Shown piece by piece: positions 1 through 7,800 of a DNA stretch of 32,893 nt. This DNA comes from Methylococcaceae bacterium (GTDB taxonomy: Bacteria > Pseudomonadota > Gammaproteobacteria > Methylococcales > Methylomonadaceae), in assembly GCA_021647585.1 (NCBI GenBank), contig JAKIUK010000047.1, positions 1-32,893 of the forward strand, written 5' to 3'. The notes beneath the pieces were generated by a model. It made no database searches and was not told where the DNA came from. It saw nothing but the letters and a program-made list of their open reading frames with translations. Position numbers and translations under genes: made by a program. How positions within the stretch are numbered: position 1 is the first letter of the stretch; the number at the start of each line of letters is the position of its first letter.

Positions 1-26
1 TTTGTACGATAGGTACGCTTCTTCAT
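1..26 (-). CDS. 5' end of a leftward gene, possibly a transposase (partial)
   Basis: Only the first eight codons lie in the window, reading M-K-K-R-T-Y-R-T before the edge. The ATG (26-24 on the minus strand) is preceded by a strong ribosome binding site, GGAGGTG, eight bases upstream. The opening residues remind me of IS110-family transposases of gammaproteobacteria, but eight residues cannot establish homology. It could be any gene. Confidence 0.3.
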
Positions 27-95
27 AGTGGGAACACCTCCAACGATAAGGGTTGTTTGTTTACAAACAAAAACCCTATTCTGAGGGTTCCCACT
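27..95 (-). repeat. Nested inverted repeat upstream of the partial leftward gene
   Basis: Outer arms AGTGGGAAC (27-35) and GTTCCCACT (87-95) pair perfectly. Inside, 46-62 and 65-79 form a second, slightly imperfect stem built around GGGTT...AACCC and TTTGTTT...AAACAAA. The structure overlaps the ribosome binding site of the partial gene. It could be a 5' UTR structure controlling translation or, if the gene is an IS110-type recombinase, part of the non-coding end of the element. Confidence 0.5.
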
Positions 96-241
96 TCTTT
101 TTGCTGGTTCTTACTATAGCTGACTAGTATAATCAGTTAACCGCTCGTTTTGTATTTAACTTGTTGTATATAAATTACACCCAAAGTTTATACCAATCAT
201 CCGTTTGCTGAGATAGCATTGCTACACTGTTATATGAAAAG

Positions 242-270
242 ATCTGAACGAAAAATCCTACAGAATAGTT
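242..270 (+). repeat. 29-bp dispersed repeat, copy 1
   Basis: The stretch reads ATCTGAACGAAAAATCCTAC followed by AGAATAGTT. It recurs at 23075-23103 with a single A/G difference. The second copy sits inside an inverted-repeat mobile element. The flanks do not align, so this may be a fragment of an older element. Confidence 0.7.
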
Positions 271-332
271 TGATATTTTTAATCAAGACAGCTTTTTGGA
301 CTAACATTTATAATGTACAGATACAATTACGC

Positions 333-348
333 TGTACTTAAGTACTAT
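333..348 (+). promoter_or_regulatory. Candidate operator/promoter of the SCO operon
   Basis: The palindrome TGTACT-TA-AGTACT (333-346) overlaps a -10-like hexamer TACTAT (343-348), 92 bases before the SCO start codon. A matching site, TGTACT-CC-AGTACA with TACAAT in the same relative position, lies before the multicopper-oxidase operon at 4636. No good -35 box is visible at 17 bp (GATACA at 320-325), which would fit an activator-dependent promoter. Regulation is inferred from the shared motif only. Confidence 0.4.
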
Positions 349-440
349 ATACAATTAGGTGTATATTCATTAAACTCAGAAGTAATTTATTTATTGTCTA
401 CTGATAAAAAAGAATTAAGTAAAATACTATAGGTTGAGAA

Positions 441-1106
441 ATGAAAATAAAATTGTTTATATGTAAAAGCAACATAACAGTGATTTGTCGATGCTTGTTG
501 GCTGTTGGGATGTTAAATATCTGTAATGCAAATGAGTCAACAACCACGATGCATAACAAGCATGATACAGCTATATCCAATTTTCATTCAACGAGAGCGG
601 GTGTCAAGTTTCAGCGTTCTGAGCAGTCTTATACTATTCCAGAAGTAAATCTGATTGATCAATATGGTAACAAGCATTCAATTAATCAACTAATCGCAAA
701 GGGGCGCCCCGTTTTAATTAATTTTATTTTTACTACGTGCCCTTCTATTTGTCCGGTTTTGAGTGCTACATTTTCAAAATTTCAGCAGAAACTAGGGAAA
801 GAATTACCAGCCCCCCTTTTAATATCTATATCTATAGATCCTGAACATGATACGCCTAAGCAATTAAATGCATATGCAAAAAAATTTCACGCGAATCAAA
901 ATTGGATATTTTTAACGGGAGCATATGAAAGTATTAAAGAAGTAGAAAAGTCCTTGAATGCTTATCGAGGCGAAAAGATGAATCATGCGCCTTTAACTTT
1001 TTTATATAAAGCAGGGCTGAAAAAATGGATTCGATTAGAAGGGTTTACTTCAGCAAATGATTTGTTGCTTGAATACCAACGCATGTTAAGTTTTAAGGAG
1101 AGCTAA
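441..1106 (+). CDS. SCO1/SenC family copper chaperone
   Basis: A periplasmic, thioredoxin-fold copper-binding protein of 221 residues. The copper motif CPSICP is present (Cys100 and Cys104), and the distal histidine lies at residue 182 in NHAPLTFLY; these three are the known SCO copper ligands. The family core after residue 60 is intact, with the usual ISIDPEHDTP strand-turn at 130-139. An N-terminal hydrophobic stretch ends near Ala30, giving a likely signal peptide or anchor. SCO proteins deliver copper to cytochrome oxidase CuA or to other copper enzymes. No oxidase subunit is nearby, whereas three multicopper-oxidase-like genes follow 10 kb downstream, so supply to those is a reasonable inference. 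The ATG at 441 has a weak AGG seven bases upstream. Confidence 0.9.
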   Translation: MKIKLFICKSNITVICRCLLAVGMLNICNANESTTTMHNKHDTAISNFHSTRAGVKFQRSEQSYTIPEVNLIDQYGNKHSINQLIAKGRPVLINFIFTTCPSICPVLSATFSKFQQKLGKELPAPLLISISIDPEHDTPKQLNAYAKKFHANQNWIFLTGAYESIKEVEKSLNAYRGEKMNHAPLTFLYKAGLKKWIRLEGFTSANDLLLEYQRMLSFKES

Positions 1107-1274
1107 TAATATATCAATTCAGTAATGGCAAATATTGTTTGTGTATAGCGGTTTTCAAGTTTTTATGCAGAAATATTCACAAAAACAAAAATTGACTACA
1201 GGTTTTGTTATTTGATTTTAATGCAAAACGCAAGTCAGATATTAAAAAATAACAGTTAATTGCATTAGAAAAAA

Positions 1275-2948
1275 ATGAATAAAATCATAATAATTGGATT
1301 ATGTGTATTAATACAATACATAGGTGAGGCAAATGCCCTGCAGTCAATGCAAATTCCTGTTTCGCCTATGCAGGCGCAGAAAATTTACCGGGAAGGTATT
1401 TTGCCAAGTGGTGAAATACTGATTGCTAGTACACAAAAAGATGTGCAATTAGAGGGTGAGTATGCCGCTTGTGCGAGTTGCCATCGTCGTAGTGGGATGG
1501 GAACGAGTGAGGGGCAGTTGATTATACCTCCAATAACGCGGGATAGATTGTTCGAAGCTAAGGTTTTAGGTCGAAAAGACCGATTTATGTTTGTTTCAAA
1601 GGGTGCACAAACACGTCCTGCTTATAATGAGGTCAGACTTGAAAGGGCAATTCGACAAGGTGTTGATCCAGCTGGCAGGGAATTTTCCCAATTAATGCCA
1701 CGATATGATTTGAGTACGGAAAATATGCAAGCATTGATTGCCTATGTCAAAACATTAAATTCTGATCAAGGTATAGGGCTTACAGATAAAGAAATACATT
1801 TCAGTACAATTATTACGCCAAATACGACAACAGCACAGGAAAAAGCATTACTAGATGTGCTTGAATTGGGTATTAAAGAAAAAAATGCCGGCACTCGGCA
1901 TGAGACCAGACGTGCAACTGGAGCACCCTGGGTAAGAGATTGGAAGTATGAAGCCTACCGAAAATGGGTGTTACATGTCTGGAAATTAACCGGACCTGAA
2001 GAGACTTGGTCTAAGCAACTAGAACAGTTTTATACACAACAACCTGTATTTGCTATGCTTTCAGGGCTAATAGAGAATGGTTCGGATATTATTCAGCATT
2101 TCTGTGAACAACATGAAATGCCCTGTCTTTTCCCAAATGTAAAAATGCCACAGATAATTGATACCAATTATTATACATTTTATTTTTCTAATGGTATTTT
2201 ACTGGATGCTAAAGTACTGGCAAAATATCTGGATGAAAAGCAAAAGAAGAACAAAAATTCGTTGCAACAAATAGTACAGATTTACCGGTCTTCTAGTACT
2301 GGTGCAATATTGGCAGAAGAATTTAGTGAGCAGTTAAAGGCAAAATCAGCTCAAAAATACAAACTAATGAACCGTATTGTGGTAGAGCAAGAGAAAATAG
2401 ATGCAATATTCTGGCAGCAGATACAAAAAAAATATCCAGATGCATTGTTAGCAATTTGGTTGTCGAAGAAAGATTTGAATAAACTTGATGCGCTGGCCGA
2501 AACCTGGACTTCTTCGACGGCACAGATAATATTTTCTTCGGTGATAACACCAGGTTGGGCGGAAATCATACCCTCATCGTTAAAAGCTAATGTGCTTGCG
2601 GTACATCAGTTTGTTCCGCCTTCAATAATGCAGAGGCATATAATTAACAGCAATGACTGGTTAGAAATGCGCAGGATTGTAAGTTCTGAACAGCTGATAC
2701 AAACTAATGCTTACTTTACACTTAGATTGTTAGGTAAGGTAATGATGCATATAAGAGATAATTTTTCCAGAGAATATTTTATTGAACTGTTAGAGCATAT
2801 GACAGAAAAAATGCTAGTTTCTTCCGTATTCCCTCGTTTGACCTTAGGGCCAGGACAGAGATTTGCATCAAAGGGGGCATATATACTCGGATTTCTGCAA
2901 CCAACGAGTCCATTACCTGAACCTGTCAGTCAATGGATAATACCCTAA
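1275..2948 (+). CDS. Monoheme cytochrome c fused to a periplasmic binding protein-like domain
   Basis: A secreted 557-residue protein. After a short signal peptide (about 1-21) comes a class I cytochrome c domain (about 30-165) with heme motif CASCH (Cys66, Cys69, His70) and a probable axial methionine in LMPRYDLS (Met141). Residues from about 175 to the end resemble a type 1 periplasmic-binding fold of the branched-chain amino acid receptor class: alternating hydrophobic strands and helices, and a C-terminal YFTLRLLGKVM segment. No permease genes adjoin it, so transport is unlikely. An electron-transfer protein with a ligand-sensing or binding module is more plausible. It lies 168 bases after the SCO gene in the same direction. 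Its ribosome binding site is weak (AGAAAAAA). The cytochrome assignment is firm; the second domain is assigned from fold-like features only. Confidence 0.8.
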   Translation: MNKIIIIGLCVLIQYIGEANALQSMQIPVSPMQAQKIYREGILPSGEILIASTQKDVQLEGEYAACASCHRRSGMGTSEGQLIIPPITRDRLFEAKVLGRKDRFMFVSKGAQTRPAYNEVRLERAIRQGVDPAGREFSQLMPRYDLSTENMQALIAYVKTLNSDQGIGLTDKEIHFSTIITPNTTTAQEKALLDVLELGIKEKNAGTRHETRRATGAPWVRDWKYEAYRKWVLHVWKLTGPEETWSKQLEQFYTQQPVFAMLSGLIENGSDIIQHFCEQHEMPCLFPNVKMPQIIDTNYYTFYFSNGILLDAKVLAKYLDEKQKKNKNSLQQIVQIYRSSSTGAILAEEFSEQLKAKSAQKYKLMNRIVVEQEKIDAIFWQQIQKKYPDALLAIWLSKKDLNKLDALAETWTSSTAQIIFSSVITPGWAEIIPSSLKANVLAVHQFVPPSIMQRHIINSNDWLEMRRIVSSEQLIQTNAYFTLRLLGKVMMHIRDNFSREYFIELLEHMTEKMLVSSVFPRLTLGPGQRFASKGAYILGFLQPTSPLPEPVSQWIIP

Positions 2949-2991
2949 AGAGCTGAATGCTACTGAAAGCAGGCAAGCTATGGAGAAAAAA

Positions 2992-3408
2992 ATGTTAAAG
3001 AAAATTGTGCCTTTATTACTGATCTGTTGGTTAATTCTGTTATTTGTGGAGGGGGATGGCTCACTTTGGTCTTCAAATGATACAACAGGTGAAGAACAAG
3101 TTAGTATTGAGAGCTTGCATAAAAGTGCTAGTAAGTCGACTGTGTCGGCAAAAAACAAGATAGTAAAGCACAAACCGCAAGAACAGCAAAATATGCAGAA
3201 TAATACAGAACGTTATCAGCTAATTGCTGAATCTGTAGGGATGGATGTTGAGGAATATGCAAATATGAAATCGGATTACTTCTGTGATTTAGCTCTGGTC
3301 GCGCGGGAGAATTGTGAACGCAGGCCACTGGAATATGATGCGATGGAAATTTGTTTAAAAATGGCTAGTTATTACACCAACAGTCGGCATTGTGGTTATC
3401 GACCCTGA
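2992..3408 (+). CDS. Small membrane-anchored protein with C-terminal cysteine pattern
   Basis: A protein I do not recognise. It opens with a basic residue pair and one hydrophobic helix (about 4-18 from Met at 2992), then a polar Lys/Ser/Gln-rich linker. The compact C-terminal region contains four cysteines (in DYFCDL, ENCERR, EICLKM and RHCGYR), which could form two disulfides in the periplasm. I chose ATG 2992 because GGAG lies six bases before it; an in-frame ATG at 2980 would add MEKK. It begins 43 bases after the cytochrome fusion gene and probably belongs to the same transcript. Confidence 0.65.
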   Translation: MLKKIVPLLLICWLILLFVEGDGSLWSSNDTTGEEQVSIESLHKSASKSTVSAKNKIVKHKPQEQQNMQNNTERYQLIAESVGMDVEEYANMKSDYFCDLALVARENCERRPLEYDAMEICLKMASYYTNSRHCGYRP

Positions 3409-3698
3409 GTTATAGGACCTATAACAAATGACTACCTAATCTCTTACTTTGTTTATTAATTGTTCCAAAAGTTCTCACTGTACATGCTGAATGGGTAGAT
3501 TTACTTGCTCGTGTCAAGCAACTGAAAAACTTGTAGCCAAGCTGACTTTACTTTGGATAGCTTGCAGGGATGATATGATGGTATTTTCATATCATCCATG
3601 TTCTAGTAATATCCACATCTGTCTTGGTTTGATTCCAAACCTGTTCGTCTGAAATCAGTGCTGATGCATAGTTGCAGAAAGACCATTAAATCCTCCAA

Positions 3699-3767
3699 TC
3701 TAGAAAAGTCAGTCATCACGGTTTCTAGTTCAGACTATTGTTTCTGCGGCCAACTGATTTTTCTAGT
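3699..3767. mobile_element. Inverted-repeat element copy A (internally deleted)
   Basis: Terminal arms TCTAGAAAAGTCAG (3699-3712) and CTGATTTTTCTAGT (3754-3767) are inverted repeats with one mismatch. They match the ends of elements at 22940-23245 and 26214-26376. The internal 14-mer TCACGGTTTCTAGT (3716-3729) is identical in the element at 26233-26246. No clear target duplication remains. It carries no coding capacity. Confidence 0.65.
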
Positions 3768-3814
3768 TTCAAAGACAAAAAATAGCCTGTGAATAATCTT
3801 AAATGTATTGTTAA

Positions 3815-4475
3815 TTTAATATAAGTTTCTAGTTGTCTGTTTCGCTTTAGTATCAGAAACATGATTGAAGAATTGAGCATTTTTTTACTGTAGCATTTTT
3901 ATTTTCATCCTAACGTCTTAATTACGCAAAAAATATCTAAATAGGTAGTTATAGCCTTTTACCGTATAAGTTTCAACTGTTAGCTGAGTATATATATTTC
4001 TTTGGGAACGAACTTTTCATAAGGACCTCACTCGTCACATTTTTCATGTTTTGTCTTTAATAGCTTTTCATAATTTCCATCCTGTTTTTGTATCGCGTGA
4101 ACCCACATTGTAGTGGAGGACGCGTTTTTCATTTCGATTAACAGTAATCCAGGTCCAGAAATAGTTTTTTTGAGTCAATAAAGATGTGCATTTCATACAA
4201 CTCGACAACATCAATGTTTTTATAAGAACGTAGCAGTTCTATGGCCTCGCCATGTGGCATGATCCAATTGTAAATGGCAACATGACTGCAGTTATGAAAT
4301 CTTCCAATTGACCGAAACCCAAATCCTTCAAGAAATAGTTGAAGTGCTTGACGTTTAATACCAGAACTTTTTCCTAGGTATTTTACGGTATGCCAGTAGC
4401 CCATGATTTGCATTTATATCTCTGTCTTTCTTTAACTATACCACTTTAGTGCAGCCATCCATATTAAAAGAGGGG
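3815..4475 (-). pseudogene. Decayed IS1-family transposase
   Basis: Read right to left, pieces of an IS1-type transposase appear in order but in different frames. Residues like CTKVV lie near 4455-4475. The helix-turn-helix region IKRQALQLFLEGFGFRSIGR and then YNWI lie in the 91-codon fragment at 4413-4138. In another frame follow YFWTWITVNRNEKRVLHYNV near 4155-4080, PYEKFVPKEIYIL near 4025-3985 and TYTVKGYNYLFRYFLR near 3970-3925. A tail resembling LILKRNRQLETYI lies near 3860-3815. At least three frameshifts and several stops separate the pieces, so it is inactive. Outer limits are approximate and terminal repeats were not identified. Confidence 0.8.
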
Positions 4476-4635
4476 CATATTGAGTGAGTTTATCTACGAT
4501 TTTAACCTGTACAAGCTGTAAGCATTAAAGTTCAGATTAATTAAAAAAATAAATAAATTAAATTGATAAAAAATATGTTTATAACAGATGGTTATGAATT
4601 AATTCGTAAGAATTAGGGTGTAATCTTGAGAATAC

Positions 4636-4651
4636 TGTACTCCAGTACAAT
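4636..4651 (+). promoter_or_regulatory. Candidate operator/promoter of the multicopper-oxidase operon
   Basis: TGTACT-CC-AGTACA (4636-4649) is palindromic apart from the central CC and overlaps the -10-like hexamer TACAAT (4646-4651). The same arrangement occurs before the SCO gene at 333-348, including the following ATAT. A TTGAGA at 4626-4631 lies too close (14 bp) for a standard -35 box. This suggests a regulator shared by the two transcription units, but it rests on two sites only. Confidence 0.45.
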
Positions 4652-4730
4652 ATGAATTATTTGATTTTCACGTAGCATGACCTACACGTGCTAACGCGTA
4701 ATTTTTTTAACATCAGAATGAGAGGAAAAA

Positions 4731-4823
4731 ATGAACTGTCGCTTGGTTGAGCGATTAATGGTTTTTCTGAAGTGCATGAAACGCTTCTTGGTAACCGCCG
4801 GAATTAAAGTTTTCGGTATCTAA
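4731..4823 (+). CDS. 30-residue leader ORF before the beta-helix/MCO operon
   Basis: An ATG at 4731 follows a good Shine-Dalgarno (AGAGGA, 4721-4726) and opens a 30-codon frame beginning MNCRLVERLMVFLKCMKRFL and ending in TAA at 4821-4823. Its stop is 22 bases before the ATG of the 1909-residue protein. The peptide is basic and amphipathic to hydrophobic, with two cysteines. It could be a leader peptide controlling downstream expression or a small membrane peptide. I do not recognise a family. Confidence 0.45.
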   Translation: MNCRLVERLMVFLKCMKRFLVTAGIKVFGI

Positions 4824-4845
4824 ATTAACACATGAGGATAAAAGA

Positions 4846-7800
4846 ATGAAAATATCCAAATATGATCCAGGGCAAAGGGGGCGGCAATTTGTGCTGTTTT
4901 CCATGCTCTGTGGACTATTATTGGTCTCACCAGTACATGCGGCGAATTTTAAGCTGAAAGTACTTGATGCTGAAACGCGACTACCTATAACCAGTGGTTT
5001 TAAATGGTTATTGCAAAAGGACGAAACTTTTTCGGTACAACCGAATAAAGCGGACCCCTATCAGTTAAATTTCGGCTCAGAACCGCTAATGACAAACTTT
5101 CACAAAAGTTATATGCCATTAGCGACCTATACCTTTGGGGCAAAAATAGGTCAAGCGATACAAGGCCATATAACCGCAGCCAACTCTGGATCGAGTACAC
5201 TTTTTAACATCCCTGGTAATGCAAATATTAATAAGCGCTATTACCTATCAGTACTGCCTGATTCAGGCTATACCATGAGTGGTCGACAGGTATTGATAGA
5301 TGAAAGTGGTGCGCAGACTGAAGTCGTGGAAGTGCTGGTGCATAAACATGCGATTCCGACCGCTCAGATCAGAGTCATGGTCTTTCATGACAATGCACCG
5401 ACGAATGGTGCACCTGATTTGCCGGCAGAAAAACCGATAATGCCTGATCTTAGAGACCCTTTAAACAAACTACTGTTTGACCCCACTAAATTTTCTGTGC
5501 GTTTGTTTGATGCTGCAGGACAGTATGGTGCGGCGGGTGGTGAAATCAGTCAGGATGCCTTTGGAAATCCACTGGGTACCACTTATCAAAAAGACCCTGC
5601 AACAAACAAGCCTATTCTCAATGCGCAAGGCGATCCTATAGTCGATATTTTGGCGCCGTTAGGTTTTGTTATACATCCTGGGCCGGATGGGTCTATCAAC
5701 ATTAAAAATCTGGCACCCGCCAAATACGGTGTGCATGTGATTCCTCCGGTAGAGCGTAGAGGTGAGCAATGGATACAGACTTCAACCATTGAAGGTACCA
5801 AAACCATTGATGCCTGGGTTGGAGCAAATGAACCACAATATTTTGTTGAATTTGGCCCACCGGGCCCACATGTCTTTGTTGGATTTATCAGAGAGTTTAA
5901 TTGTTTTGTACCAAGATCAAGAAACTATAAAACCAGCTGCCAGTCACCTAGAGAAGATGCTAATGGAGATTTGATCAGAGTAGATCTTGCAGATCCAAAT
6001 TCCGCAGTTGCTCGGTTTGATAACTTTCCTGGTTTAGTGGGTGGTGGTGCAACTATCCGCGGTCTAGTTACCGACCAGCATATGTCACGTCCGCCAGATT
6101 TTACTATGTACAGTGGACGGGATTTTCCTGATTGTCGTATTGTATTGAATAAAGGCGGCCTAGGCGGTCAAGCAATTTATTCTAAAGCGTGCAGAAATAG
6201 TACCTTTACAATTGGCCGTGTTCCTGCAGGTACTTATACCTTAACGATTTACGACACCAATCTAGATGCGGTTATAGCATCTCAAGCATTGACTGTTACT
6301 GAAACATTAAATACGGCAGGCAATCCTGTATTTACTTGTAGTACGTTAGATGAATCTTGTGATTTAGGGGAAGTGGGTGTATTCAACTGGTTCCACCGTC
6401 TGGAAACAACAACGTTCTATGACGCCGACGAAGATGGTGTATTTGATCCCAATGAACAAAATTTGGGCGCTGATCAGAGTGCGGTGAATTTGCGTTTCCG
6501 TGATGGCCGTTTATATCAAGCTGCGGCTATTGATGGCTTTGGTGAAGCACCTTTTGCTGAAGTTTTTCCATTTTTTCATTGGTTAGTTGTTGAAACTGAT
6601 TTTGCCAAGTTAAAAGCGACTGGAGCAACTTTCTATGTCGATGGTGGCGGTGCACTGGAATTTGACGCTTCGACCAATCCACAAACGCAGTCAACTACAG
6701 TAAACGGTATCGCTTTACCCGATTGTAATGCTGACTTACTCGCTGAAGAATGTACAGCTGATGGTGGCTTATCTAGAACCCAAAGAGGCCCAGTGTTAAC
6801 CCAAGCTTTCCAAGGTTTTCTAGGACAAACCAATAAAATAGAATTTGGTAAGACCTTCTATGATGTTCAAGCGGGTGAAAATGGTGGTATTTCTGGTATC
6901 GTACATTATGCTATTACGCGTGCTGAGAACGACCCCCGCTATGCTGTTGGCGAACAATGGGAGCCGGGTATACCTCGCGTTCAGGTAAATTTATACCCCG
7001 ATGTAAATAATGATGGTGTAATTGACACAAATGGTTTGTTTATACCCGCAGACGTGGATAACTATCCGCTGGGCTGGGGTGATCCTGCGTGTGTTAATTC
7101 TGCAGCTATTCCGGGTAACGAGTGTGCTAAAGGTAGTGAAGATATTGACCATAATGGCAATGCTGCATTTGACTTGGGCGATGCACTGGAAGTCACTTGG
7201 ACAGACAGCTGGGATGATAGCATTCCGGTAGAATGTCAGGGGCAAAATAAACTGACTCAGCCTATCGGTCTGAATAATCTGGTAGTTAATGACAATGATT
7301 GTTTTGATGGTCTACGTAACTTTAACCAGTTACGTCCCGGTGTGTTTGATGGCGGCTACGCTTTCGGACCAGAACTGGATTGCCCACTAGCTGGATGTGG
7401 CGCACATTTAACGCCTGCTGCCACTGCCAATAAGGGTTATTTGAAAACCGGTACATATATCGTTGCTGCAATTACCCCTCCGGGATACAACACAGTTAAA
7501 GAGGAAGATAAAAACGTTGATTTCGGTGATCAGTATGAACCGGGTACTTTACTGCTGCCAGCTGAATGTGTTGGAGATATGCATGCTGTACCGCAATTCT
7601 TGGTTTATGACAATGCAACACCTACACCTAACTGGACTGCGGGTTTGCAAACACCAATGTGTGATCGCAAGAAAATGAGGTTAAGCGGCGGACAGAATGC
7701 TACCACTAACTTTTTCATGTTTACTGATGTGCCGGTTGCTGCACAGGCGGTGGGTGGTATCCTGAACGATCTGGGTAACGAATTTGATCCGAACAATCCA

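Larger units (their letters stand above)
96..440. other. Intergenic spacer before the SCO gene
   Basis: AT-rich with no convincing gene. It holds a 29-bp copy of a dispersed repeat (242-270) and a palindrome with an overlapping -10-like box (333-348), both listed separately. Confidence 0.6.
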
